From NCBI GenBank assembly GCA_028095005.1, contig CM051461.1:162598574-162662573 (forward strand): 64,000 bases of DNA, given 5' to 3'. How positions within the stretch are numbered: the stretch's first letter is position 1; each line of letters opens with the position of its first letter. This document shows positions 1-10,351 of this stretch, piece after piece. The position numbers and the translations under genes were made by a program. Below the pieces are notes generated by a model. The model searched no databases, was not told the origin of the DNA, and was given only the letters and a program-made list of their open reading frames with translations. This DNA is from Rhynchospora pubera (lineage: Eukaryota > Streptophyta > Magnoliopsida > Poales > Cyperaceae).

Positions 1-632
1 AATTGAAATTCTTAATTACAAATAAAATAACACTACATGTACTTAAAAAAATGAAGTTAATTATATAAAACAAATACATGTGATATGGTCAAATCTTATT
101 TTAAAAATAAAATATATAAATGATTTCAAACTTGATCTGGTGTTGTAATCAGATCTGCTTCAACTTGACTTAAAAAATCTCCTAAAAGTCTCATCTGCTT
201 CAAACTAGTGGTGCTTCATCGTGATATGCTCAAACGTTGAGAATAATCCATGATTTATAAAACTGATCTATTTCAAACATTATCAATCTTTGATTCAGCA
301 TAGAAATTTTGATTTAAAATCACTGCTCGAATGACGAATTACTTAATTGAACCAATCAAACCAAAATTCAACATGTATTTCAAATGTCAAATTAAAATGA
401 ATGAGTATTACATTCAATACCCTGAAGAATGATGTAAGATCCGTCATTGCACGGTGATTAAGAGACAAATATGATGGATTACAATGTCGATTGAAGAGAC
501 GAATTTGATGGTGATGTTTGTCGCAATAACTAGAGCAATAGAGACAGTGGAGAGATGAATCCGATGACTGAGAGAGAGATTGGGAGAGAGCGATAGTTGG
601 AGAGAGGAGGGATCTGATAGAGAGAAGAGGGA

Positions 633-635
<3 letters not shown>
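1..635. other. AT-rich intergenic sequence, no gene seen
   Basis: The sequence is AT-rich with a purine-rich stretch towards the right. The only long open frame, on the minus strand at 343-849, is a low-complexity Ser/Leu run produced by the neighbouring GA repeat. It has no recognisable domain, so I do not call it a gene. Confidence 0.6.

Positions 636-676
<41 letters not shown>
636..676. repeat. (AG)n microsatellite
   Basis: About 20 uninterrupted AG dinucleotides sit inside a wider purine-rich stretch (about 560-676). This is a simple repeat with no other structure visible. Confidence 0.95.
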
Positions 677-680
<4 letters not shown>

Positions 681-862
681 GGATGTCGAAAATGGAAATC
701 AAAAGTTTTTTATAATGCATGTACATCTCACGTGAGAGGATATTGGACTGGATGCCAAATGCGAGGGCCTGAAGGACGGCGGGATGGCACCGTAAGTAGG
801 ATGGTATATATGATAGGGAATTACTTAGAGTAATCAACAATCTATGCAATCAAGCAATCAGA

Positions 863-1282
863 ATGAGTCGCTCCCCTCGTCTCACCTTTCCTTTCTTTTA
901 TCCTCTCCGTCTCCTCTCTCCCTCCGATTCAGATCTCCTCACAATCACAATCACAAAATCCGATTCAGATCTCCACCACCTCCTTCGCTCCCCTCTCCTC
1001 ACGTTCGCCTCTCCTCTCCTCTGTCTCACCTCCGCCTCCGCCTCATTTCAGCCTCTCCCTCGCCTCTTCTCTCCTCCGCCTCAGCTTCTCCTCTGCTTCG
1101 CCTCACCTCTCCTCCACCTCGCAACCGCCGCCGCCTCACCTCAGCCTCTCTTCTCCTCCGCTTCTCGTCTCCTCTGCCTCACCTCCACCTTCGCCTCCCC
1201 TCACTGCTCCCTCTCCTATACCAATCAGATCTGGTTGAGGAAGAAAGAAGTAGAAATCGAAAAGGATAAAAAGAGAAAATAG
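863..1282 (+). other. Pyrimidine-rich (CT-rich) tract, probably non-coding
   Basis: The + strand is strongly CT-rich from about 870 to 1215. It opens two overlapping frames (844-1269 and 863-1282) that encode only Ser/Pro/Leu-rich low-complexity sequence. Frames that stay open together in this way point to composition bias rather than coding. It could be a leader or UTR-like part of an old element. I recognise no protein. Confidence 0.5.
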
Positions 1283-1296
1283 ATTTAGATCTAGTT

Positions 1297-1905
1297 CTGT
1301 TACAGCTTGGGAGTAACTAAATTATTATAAAGGATGATATTAATCAGTATAGAGGAGAATCTAATATGTAAGGGAGTAAATAATATTCATGCCTGATTCT
1401 GTTGTTTTTTGGGAGTAACTAAATTACTATAAGGGTGGAAATTGATCAGTATAAGAGAGTAAATAATATATACAACGGAGTAAATAATATTCAAATCCGA
1501 TTCTGCTGTTGTTTGGGAGTAACTAATTAGCTATAAGAGAGTAAATAACTAGTATAAAGGGAGTATCTAGTATGTATGAGAGAGTAAATAATATTATTCT
1601 ACTGTTGTTTGGAAGTAACTAAATAATTATAAGGGAGTAAATAAGTAGTAGTAAGGGAGTTTTTAATACAAGTAAGAGAGTAAATAATATTCATATTTGA
1701 TTATGTTGTTGCTTGGGAGTAACTAAATAGCTATAAGGAAGTAAATAACTCGTATGAAAGGAGTATCTAATATGTATAAGGGAGTAAATAACATCCAGAA
1801 CTGATTCTACTGTTGCTTGGGAGTAACTAAATAACTATAAGGGAGTAAATAATTAGTAGTAAGGAAGTATTTAATACAAATGAGGGAGTAAATAATGTTT
1901 AATTT
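1297..1905. repeat. Higher-order tandem repeat, about 104-bp unit, about six copies
   Basis: The phrase GGGAGTAACTAA (or a one-base variant) recurs near 1309, 1411, 1515, 1611, 1715 and 1819, a period of about 96-104 bp. Each long unit is built from four shorter units of roughly 26 bp that start with GGGAGTA and continue AATAA or TTTAATA. The long unit closes with a GATTCTGTTGTTG-like spacer. Units differ by substitutions and short indels, so the array is not recent. No open frame runs through it. Confidence 0.85.
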
Positions 1906-1938
1906 ATGATTCTTGATAACGGCAGGGCTGAGGTTGGG

Positions 1939-2041
1939 TGACGGCGACGAGAGGGCTGCGCGACGGTGACGGTAGACCTGGGCTGGACGACGGCGACGAC
2001 AGGGCTGTTCGACGGTGACGGCAGGGCTGCGCGCCGACGTG
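1939..2041. repeat. GC-rich minisatellite, 49-bp unit, about two copies
   Basis: ACGGCGACGA occurs at 1941 and 1990, and GACGGTGACGG at 1962 and 2011, giving a 49-bp period. This is an abrupt GC-rich island in AT-rich surroundings. It ends exactly where the CACTA-like element begins. Short frames across it are repeat artefacts. Confidence 0.75.
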
Positions 2042-4019
2042 CACTACAGGAAACTGCAACAGTTGCATGGGCTGGCTGCATCCGCTATACGGATGCAACA
2101 TGTGTTATGCATCAGTTACTATATTTACTATATTTTTTGAATTTTAGAAAATTGTCAATCTAAATAGTTTTAGACCCTCTAATTTTAAAGAAATTTAAAG
2201 TAATAGTTAAAAAAATTTTGGTCTCAAAGAAATTTCATTATGGAGATAATATTGAGCGGTTTCAAATCAGTCTACGAGATATAAAATTTAGTTTCATACA
2301 ATTCTCAATATAAAGACTCAATCTAATGGTTTGGATCGGTCATTTTAAATTTGATTCGTGAATTTGATCATGTTGGACGGACCAAATATGATCTATATGT
2401 TAGACTTTAGCATTTCTCTTGAAAAAATATAATACACATATCAACTATTTAAAAAAAGTACATATTACTACATTTACCTTTTTTTTTTACTTTTTTTCAA
2501 ATTGACTCTAAATGATATGCAAGCACATGTGTATTTATAATATTTTATATTATTTTACGAAATTAGAAAAGAGAAGAAAAATAATAAAGCATACCTTCTT
2601 ATGCAATTTTGATTTCTACTTTATATTTATTGGGTTGGAACGAGAAATACGTATATTAAAAGATATATATACTTCATTATTTTTAATGATATGTTAATGA
2701 CTAGTATGTTAATTATAAAAATCGATTTATGCATCTTAATATGTTTACAATATGTCATTGTGTTTTTGTTTAATGATACAAAGATTTTTTTTTTCCACAA
2801 TGAGAACTTTTGCAAACATATTCCGTTGCTTGTCAATTGTAAAAATTAATTAGTAAATGGTAACTAATTTTATGTATCATATAGCTAGATCTAGCAATAA
2901 TATATGAACATCTTGACGGCAATTGCATTGATTATCTGATTCACACATCATGAGGATTATTTTTTGTGATCAATTGATCTTCTTTCTTGGATGGCATCCT
3001 GGAAATTGGGATATGAGAAAATTTTATTTTATTTTTTAAGGTAATACCGCGTTTGGAAATAATAGGCCTAGGTATTAATTAGTTGTCACTTTTTTGGATA
3101 GAGTATCTTGAGGGTATAAGAAAATCTATGTAATTAATTTTCAGCGTATCTTCAGCGCTCTATTATGTTAGTCATATGGAAAATATGATATTACCATATG
3201 GTATAAATACAGTTTTTCTTCCTGCAAAAGCCCATATCGATCAATAAGCTTATATAAGTTATATTCATCCTAAAACATTGAAATTTGGCTTCAAAAAATA
3301 TATATAAAATTATAAATAAAATAAGCACTGAATGAAACAATGGAGAGAGTTCCATATTCTGAAGAGAAATAATACACAAGGTAAAGAAGAATAGTGGAGA
3401 GCAAGAGACTGACAGGTGCGAAATTAAAATTTTGTTTTTAAATTGGAACAAAAACTTATGTATCAAACAAAAATATATAATAATCTGTTAAACTAAATAA
3501 ATTTAACAAGTAAATTTTATTATATTTCCAAGGACAAAAAATAATCTCTAGAAAGAAAATATATATATTTTTTAATATTCATGAATTGAAAATTTAGTTT
3601 TCTATACAATCACTAATTCATAATATTGTCAATGAAATCAAGGCATCTGACTATATTTGACTCATTTATAAATTCATATTCGATCGCATCCGCTATGTCT
3701 ATGCACCTCAAAAAGATCAATTGCATGGATGTCGCCTATGCTATCGATATTCAATTGCATCACTTCCGCTTATGCAACAAAGTATATGAAAGTACGACAT
3801 GACCCATTCAGTTTCATCGGCCTAAACCAATGCAACAGTTGGTCAGTTGCATCAGTTCTGCTTATGCAATAGAGTATAAATCATTAGCATTGGAAGTTCG
3901 GATGCAATCATCTCTTTTGCATTGGTCATATTGATGCAACATATATGCCGATGCAACTGAATTTGTGCTGCTGTTGCAATTGAGAACTGCCCATGCAACT
4001 GCTGCACTTTCCTGTAGTG
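2042..4019. mobile_element. Non-autonomous CACTA-like (En/Spm) DNA transposon
   Basis: The left end starts CACTACAGGAAACTGCAACA and the right end, read inward on the other strand, starts CACTACAGGAAAGTGCAGCA. The terminal inverted repeat is about 31 bp with two mismatches and continues CAGTTGCATGGGC on both sides. Subterminal copies of ATGCAAC/GTTGCAT are numerous, mainly at 3710-4000 and also at 2050-2110, as is usual for CACTA elements. No transposase frame exists in the 1978-bp body, so it is a deletion derivative or MITE-like relative. The flanks carry ACGTG on both sides (2037-2041 and 4020-4024). A 3-bp duplication is typical for the superfamily, so the 5-bp match is odd. Confidence 0.85.
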
Positions 4020-4343
4020 ACGTGTGGTGAGAGAGAGGAGAAATGGAATAGAGGGGTGAAGCAGGGTGAGGGGGAAGGGAGATGCGGTTTTCGTATTTGG
4101 CAGGGATCGGAACAAGTTATTTTTTTTTTTAGAGTATGATTGCTTGATTGCCTGAAAGGTTAATTGCACTTATCAGCTCCGTATATGATATATTGATATC
4201 TGTTGTTGTGGCAGTGGCAGTGCGGTAAGAGGCCATGAGGTACGGGCCTGTAGGTGTTGTTTTTTAAGTTTTCGGTCTTTGGCATCTTAAATCTAGATAT
4301 TCGGTCCAAAATTCAAGCCTGTGAATCTTCAAAAATATCTTAC

Positions 4344-4490
4344 GGCTCCGTTTGGATAGGTGTGGGAAGAAGGGAAGAAGTGGGAAGAAGTATTGGGAAG
4401 TGTAACTTTGTGAAGGGTTTGGATTGTTTATAATTTTTTTTCTTCCCTTCTTTCTTCTTCCTACTTCTTCTCAACCATCCAAACGGAGGC
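4344..4490. mobile_element. Tourist-like (PIF/Harbinger) MITE
   Basis: This 147-bp element has inverted ends GGCTCCGTTTGGAT and ATCCAAACGGAGGC, flanked by TAC on both sides (4341-4343 and 4491-4493). Purine-rich left and pyrimidine-rich right halves (GGGAAGAAG / CTTCTTCCC) let it fold back. The same family occurs at 9891-10079. GGC...GTTTGG ends and a 3-bp target duplication fit PIF/Harbinger-type MITEs. Confidence 0.8.
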
Positions 4491-4493
4491 TAC

Positions 4494-5388
4494 GATCAGA
4501 AATTTCTTTTATTTTTAGTATTTGACGGTGAGAAACACAAAAGTGCATTTAAACAATTACTATACTTTGATTAAATTTTGATATCTCGAAATTAATATTC
4601 TGTTGTTTTAATTTATCAATTTTTGTTATTTATATGTTTTATAAAATTGAGTTATGATGGAGGTAAAGAAAACAAAGATATTTAATTGTAAATAAATTTT
4701 AAAACGATTACAAAAGAATGATAACAAGAGTCCAAACATACTTTAGGCTCGGTAATGATAGTTTTTCTCTCATTCTTAAACATTGTAATTTCTATTGTTT
4801 TAATTGTCTAATATAAAATTACTAAAACGATTTGTGTAAGAATGAGAAAATAGATCCGAACATACTATAGGCTCAGACGCTGAGTAATGGTTTTTCCCCC
4901 CTTTTTGAATAAATTTGTAATTTCTTATTACTCTACGTGGCGGTCCTCTTTCGTAAAGGACAACCTAAGTGGTCCTATAGCATTCAAAAACAAGCACCAG
5001 TTTTGTAACATTTTTCTTAAAAAAAAAAATCAGATAGGCAGGTAGTAGGTCTGGAGGTGGATCACCGTACGCTCGCCGAATTTGTATCCGCTCCCGTGCG
5101 GAACCGTCCAGCGCAGTTTTTGAACCGTCTACGGTTTAGATCTATCAATCTGGTTACATACACGGGACTTTCTTTGCCATTGAGATTAAATCACACCGCT
5201 GGACAGTCCGCGCGGGACTAGATCCCATTTGTACGCTCGGCTCTCTTTCTAGCAGTTTCTCCTCATATTTCAAGAAGAACGTGGAGAACAACTTTTGAGT
5301 GCGGACTGCGGAGGCTCAGGAAGAACTGAACAAGTGGTATTCTATAGACCGCGAAAGAATGCAAAACGGCCCGATTTTTATTTCATTC
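4494..5388. other. Intergenic sequence, nothing assignable
   Basis: The region is AT-rich with a moderately GC-rich part at 5040-5300. Short phrases such as the paired 'gctcggtaatgatagttttt' and 'gctcagacgctgagtaatgg' near 4743 and 4871 suggest old, decayed repeats. I could not find clear ends, an open frame or a known motif. Confidence 0.4.
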
Positions 5389-5403
5389 ATTCATCATCAT
5401 CTT

Positions 5404-5533
5404 TTTTTTTTTTAAGGGCCCTCAAAATACTGGCAATTTTTTTAATAAAGAAAAAATGTTTACGAAGAATCACAACAAAATTCAAAACAAATACAAATGG
5501 TAAACTCCAAACAAAATTTACCAACTTCTCCTA
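5404..5533 (-). mobile_element. Severely 5'-truncated LINE 3' end with TSD
   Basis: A T-run at 5402-5413, the poly-A tail of a minus-strand insertion, is followed by about 120 bp resembling the 3' UTR of the LINE-like element at 5915 (CAATTTT, TTAATAAA and GTTTAC in the same order). ATTCATCATCATCTT flanks it on both sides (5389-5403 and 5534-5548), as expected from target-primed reverse transcription. It carries no coding sequence. Confidence 0.75.
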
Positions 5534-6500
5534 ATTCATCATCATCTTAATCCAAACAAAACTCTTAATAATAAATTTAAATACTCAGATAAATAGAAAA
5601 TAATGAAGTAATTTCAAAAACCAAAAGTTGAAATTCCGTATATATATGTTTTCACATTACAAATAAAAAAAAACATACCAAAAATATAATCAAGGCCAGA
5701 ATTTTCATATCACGCTCATGGAAAATCCGTTAATAACTACTCTCAAGGACTAGGATTTAAAATGCGGCAAGCAAGCAACTATTTGAACGTAGGCCCTCCT
5801 TTTTTTTCTCCAAATTAAATTATTGTTTTTGCATTTTCAGGCTCAATTCAATTGCAAAACCTACGTAATATATTATCCAAAGCTTTAAAACGCCAAAGTT
5901 TCTTAACCGTGTTATTTTTTTTTTTTTTGAGGTTCAGCAATTGCTGACAATTTTCTATTAATAAAACAAAAGTTTACATATCAATAAAAACTGAAAATAA
6001 ATACCAGTATCAAAACTGGTACGTCACAATAAATAAACGGTATAAACTCCTAACAATGTCTATACCTAACACCGATGTAAACTCATGCAAATCCAATCCA
6101 GAACCTATCAAGTTCCTACAGACTACGCTTGACGCAGAACCGCAAAACAATACCTCCGAAAAGCAAATGAAAAGGATGATTGATGCTTCTGGTCTCACCA
6201 CAGACTGGCACTAAGGCTCTATCCAGATTTGGAGTAGAGTTCCACCATCCACTGTTGCGACAGTAAAAACACAGACCGGAACGACACCTTGAAGTGCACC
6301 TACGACGACCGCCTCTTGCCAAATCCCACGTGCTTACTTCACAAGCTAGGCATCCGCAACGTCCATGCCGCACTCGGCTGTGCACTACATGGCCGTAGCA
6401 CACCTCCACCATGCACCGTAACGTCGCACCACACATCGGCTGCAAATCCACGACGATCGTGCCGCAAATCTCGGCTGTGCTCCCCTGGCGGCCGTCCGAC

Positions 6501-6897
6501 ACTGCTGTTGCGCACCCTCAACAGTCAAATCATGTATCCACTGTGCACGGTCGATAATCGCACGACACCCGACGACAAAATCAACATATCTCACTGTTTT
6601 TCTGCTGGCTGTGCTTTCAGGAGAAGGGGAAGGAAGAAGTGAAAAGAGATTGGCGGGGAGGTCGACGTCGATTCCAGTCGCTCACCCTTGGAAGCCGCAC
6701 CGCACGGCACCTTGACTGCATAATCTAGACAACAAACCACTTCTCCACGGCTCCGTTTGGATGGCTTCTTCCCGGAATAAGGAATAAGGAATAACCACTT
6801 TTTACCAATAAATTTATTTCTAGCCATCCAAACTCTTCACAAAAATTACACACTTTCCAATAAATTTACCCCTTCCCAATAAATTTCTTCCCTTCTT
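6501..6897. repeat. 397-bp direct duplication, copy A (left flank of nested L1)
   Basis: This stretch matches 9643-10039 base for base with no indels and about six substitutions (about 98.5% identity). It begins at ACTGCTGTTG and ends inside CCCTTCTT at the L1 poly-A tail. The two copies abut the two ends of the L1 exactly, so the simplest reading is an exceptionally long target-site duplication. Its right part (6749-6897) is the left portion of a Tourist-like MITE. Confidence 0.9.
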
Positions 6898-9642
6898 TTT
6901 TTTTTTTTGATAATTGCCCTTAGGCTGTCATTCAAATAATAAAGGAAAGATACATGCCTGCAGTACATGACTGGTGCTCTCGGTAAAAGAAAATAAAACC
7001 AACTACTAAGCAACAAAAGCAATCTAAACCACAACCTTTACCAGTATCTCAGGATAAACTAAAAACCTACGAAAACAAAGAAGAAAAGAACTGAAAATGA
7101 ACAAACCATTAAAATAAAAGGTTACCCTAACTAAAAGAGCACCAGAAACATAAAAATAAAAGGAAGTAAGGAGGTGCCTCCTGCACACGTTGGAAAAAAT
7201 TTTCATCAATGTTTGGGCTGATCTTACACTGCTGCTGAAACACCATATGAGGCTGTCCCTTGTAGTTTATGGAATTCCTTCTCGCCAAATTTGCTAGACT
7301 GTGTGCCTGATACACACTACTGCCTCCCTTTTAACATGATGCAAAACCCCTCTATCATTGGTTTCCCTCAAAAAATTAATCAAATCTTCAATTGTTTCTG
7401 CTGCTCTCCATGAAGGTATATCCATTACATCCGCTTGCTCAACTGCATTTACTAAATTCAAACAATCTCCGAAAAATTGAACCTCTGTCTGTACTGGCAT
7501 ATGCATATCTTCATAGAAACAAACTACTGCCTCCTTCATTGCTACAGCCTCAGCATGGAACGGGTCTTGTACCTTAAAATATGTTAGCCCCACCCTGTGC
7601 AACGCTGCTTTATGATAGATAATGTAAGCCCCTCCAGCCTTTCCCCCCACTTCCCAAGATGCATCCACCACCACCTGCCAGCCTTCCGCCTTGTACCCAT
7701 ATTTCTCTCCTTGCACAGTAATTGAAACTATCCTCTGTACAGTTCCCTGTTGACACTGTGCCATCAGACTTGTATTTACCCTTTGAAGCACATTTGAGGG
7801 CTGAAAATTACAATGCTCTATAACAGTTTTGTTTCTTTCTTTCCATATTTCCCACAATGTATGAGCAAAAATCTTTACTCCCTCTTCCTCTAGACTTTGT
7901 AACGCTTGCTGCAACATAGTTGAGACATTCAACGGCAAATCATGGACCCTTATCCCTAATTGACTAGCAAACCACACTTGTCTTGATGTGTTGCAAAAAA
8001 ATAAGCAATGCATTTCATACTCATTTTCTTGTAAGCACCTTTGACATATCAGGTCGAAATTATGCAGTCTAACATACATGTTTGCTGCAATTGGTAAACC
8101 CTTATTCACCAATCTCCATAGAAACACCTTGATTTTTGGAGACAGATTTTTCCATTTCCATATCAAATTCCAATCAAAACCATCTGTAGCCCTTTGAACA
8201 TTACTTACCCTTGTTAACCAGTTATACCCCTCTCTGACAGAATAATTTCCACTCTTTGTCATGCGCCATATTAATCTGTCAGTACCCCCTCTCTGTGCAT
8301 TAGGCTTGTTACTCTCTGACATTATTTTTTGTATTTGTTGAGGCTGAAACAATTCTTCTAGCTGATCGAGATCCCATTGATCCATATGGGTTTTAAATAA
8401 TGTGCAAACTTTCTTTTTTCTTTCTGTTGGTGTTGCCTGCGCCTGTACTGTCCAGATGGGAAACCATGGTTGTGATAAGGCAGTTACTTTTTCCCCATCC
8501 CCCAACTTCCACAACACTTGCTCTTTAAATAAATGTCTCATGTTGAGAATTTGTCCCCACATTTTACTGCATCCACCATTGTTATTTGCTCTCCAGTATC
8601 CCACTACAGGGTAGTATTTGGCTTTACAAAGTTGAACCCATAATTTGTCTTCTTCTGCCATTAGTGACCACACAACTTTCATAAATAGAGCTTCTCCAAA
8701 GGATTGCAGATCTTTTACCCCTAAACCACCCCTCTCAAATGGTTGACACACCTTTTTCCAAGCAATGAAGGACATGTATCTGTCCTTTTCCACTTTTCCC
8801 CAGAAAAATTTTGCTAGTAGTCTATTCATCTCTAACACTACTCCTTTCGGTAGCATTTGTAAGGTCATTGCATAAACGGGCATCGACATCAACACAGATT
8901 TTATCAACACAAGTCTACCCGCATGTGAAAGCATGTGTGACTTCCAACCAGATAGTTTTCCTTTCATTTTCTCTAGCAACCTTGTAGCTGTCCTTTTGCT
9001 ATCACCTTTTTCATCTAGCATGATCCCCAGATATCTTTCTTCGCCTTGAACTCTGTCAGTACCCCAAGCTTCTTGCACTCGACCCACAATTTCTTGTGTG
9101 CATCTTCTAGAAAATCACAATTTTGATTTTTGAGGATTAATGTGCAGTCCAGAAGCAATTGCAAAGCTGTGTAATATGCTAGAGAGGATGTGTATTTCAT
9201 TTTGCTCAGTATCACCCATGATCACCAAATCATCTGCATAAATTGCGTGTGATAACGTCGGGCTTGTTCTTGCCACTCTTACCCCTATGAGTCCTCCTCT
9301 TTTCATTTCTTGTTGTATCATTTGAGACAAAATTTCCATGGAAATGATGAAAATATAGGGGGATATGGGGCATCCCTGTCTCAAACCTCGCGTTGGTTTT
9401 AAAAAACCATCTCCCTTTCCATTAATATTAATGGTGATCTTTGCTCCTCTATAGGCACTAATAATCAAAGCAATCATCTTTGGTGGCATATTAATGTACT
9501 GCAACGCCCTCTGGAGAAAGGCCCAATCAAGTTTATCGAAAGCCTTGTTTATGTCTGTTTTTAGCAAGAAAGCTTGTTGCTTGAAAGTGCTCAAAGAGAA
9601 AGAGTGTAAAATTTCTTTGACCAGAATTATATTATCTCCTAT
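6898..9642 (-). mobile_element. 5'-truncated L1-type LINE (RT plus RNase H), nested
   Basis: This is a minus-strand insertion of about 2.75 kb. The poly-A tail is the T-run at 6896-6908, then comes a 3' UTR, then ORF2 from RNase H back into the reverse transcriptase. The 5' end is truncated within the RT at about 9642, just upstream of an IGDNIILVKEI motif. It lies inside the retroposon of 5915-10336 and interrupts a Tourist-like MITE. Both sides carry the 397-bp direct duplication in place of the usual short TSD. Confidence 0.9.
7294..9640 (-). pseudogene. L1 ORF2 fragment: reverse transcriptase, zinc-finger, RNase H
   Basis: Read from 9640 leftward, the frame encodes the second half of an L1 reverse transcriptase (KTDINKAFDKLDW, RGLRQGCPISPY, AIYADDLVIMG). 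Next comes the thumb region (SHAGRLVLIKSVL, FFWGK), then a zf-RVT segment with C..C...H..C spacing (ICQRCLQENEYEMHCLFFC). It ends with an RNase H-like domain beginning VVVDASWEVGG and containing FHAEAVAMKEAV, as in plant L1s that gained an RNase H. The frame is continuous apart from one in-frame TGA at 9112-9114 just after NPQKSKL. The endonuclease and the start of the RT are missing through 5' truncation. It cannot make a functional ORF2 protein. Confidence 0.9.
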
Positions 9643-10039
9643 ACTGCTGTTGCGCACCCTCAACAGTCAAATCATGTATCCACTGTGCACGGTCGATAAT
9701 CGCACGACACCCGACAACAAAATCAACATATCTCACTGTTTTTCTGCTGGCTGTGCTTTCAGGAGAAGGGGAAGGAAGAAGTGAAAAGAGATTGGCGGGG
9801 AGGTCGACGCCGATTCCAGTCGCTCACCCTTGGAAGCCGCACCGCACGGCACCTTGACTGCATAATCTCGACAACAAACCACTTCTCCACGGCTCCGTTT
9901 GGATGACTTCTTCCCGGAATAAGGAATAAGGAATAACCACTTTTTACCAATAAATTTATTTCTAACCATCCAAACTCTTCACAAAAATTACACATTTTCC
10001 AATAAATTTACCCCTTCCCAATAAATTTCTTCCCTTCTT
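9643..10039. repeat. 397-bp direct duplication, copy B (right flank of nested L1)
   Basis: This is the partner of 6501-6897 at a constant offset of 3142 bp. Differences include gacgaca/gacaaca, gtcgacgtcg/gtcgacgccg, atctaga/atctcga, ggatggc/ggatgac, ctagcc/ctaacc and cactttcc/attttcc. To its right the sequence continues without a break into the rest of the MITE, so this side is the continuous pre-insertion arrangement. Confidence 0.9.
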
Positions 10040-10079
10040 CTTTCTTCCTACCTTATTCTCAACGCATCCAAACGGAGCC
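9891..10079. mobile_element. Tourist-like MITE, partly duplicated by the L1 insertion
   Basis: The inverted ends are GGCTCCGTTTGGAT and ATCCAAACGGAGCC, with CAC on both sides (9888-9890 and 10080-10082). The body is 189 bp and belongs to the family of 4344-4490. Its left 149 bp are also present at 6749-6897 because the L1 inserted inside the MITE and duplicated the target. Confidence 0.85.
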
Positions 10080-10351
10080 CACGATGCATGACTGAAAATC
10101 GCACGACATCCGACGCTCGAACCGCCGAATCAACAGATCACCGCCTTATACCGGCTGTACTTGTAGCAGAAGGGAGAATAGAACGAAAAAAAAAAGAGTG
10201 GGGGGAGGTCGACGGCGGCCGCCTCCCCGTCTAGAGTTTGAGGGAGAAGGATTTTTTTTCGCTTGTTTTCGAAAGAGCGAACCTCAATAACTTTCTTGAC
10301 AGGTGCATTTAAGAAATGAGGCCACCCAAACTATCCTTCTTAACCGTGTTA

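Larger units (their letters stand above)
5915..10336 (-). mobile_element. LINE-derived retroposon with 15-bp TSD, host of a nested insertion
   Basis: TTCTTAACCGTGTTA occurs at 5900-5914 and 10337-10351 as an exact 15-bp TSD. The T-run at 5915-5928 is the poly-A tail of a minus-strand retroposon. Its 3' region (5929-6200) has the AT-rich LINE-like tail, whereas the rest, up to 10336, is GC-rich and lacks endonuclease or RT of its own. Removing the nested L1 and one copy of the 397-bp duplication leaves about 1.3 kb. The GC-rich part holds related units (for example AATCGCACGACA near 6555, 9696 and 10098). It may be a non-autonomous LINE derivative with a repeated 5' region. Confidence 0.75.

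Noticed and set aside
343..849. 168-codon minus-strand frame
   Set aside because: Contains a Ser-Leu run from the (AG)n repeat and no recognisable feature.
844..1282. Two overlapping frames of about 140 codons on the + strand
   Set aside because: Both are products of a CT-rich tract, Ser/Leu/Pro low-complexity, with no domain.
1297..1905. CRISPR-like array
   Set aside because: Units are contiguous diverged tandem repeats without unique spacers, and the DNA is plant nuclear.
6116..6502. 128-codon minus-strand frame in the GC-rich retroposon body
   Set aside because: No domain, several competing frames in the same stretch; explained by GC-rich composition.
9112..9114. In-frame TGA in L1 ORF2 as a recoded codon
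   Set aside because: A simple nonsense mutation in a 5'-truncated dead copy is far likelier.
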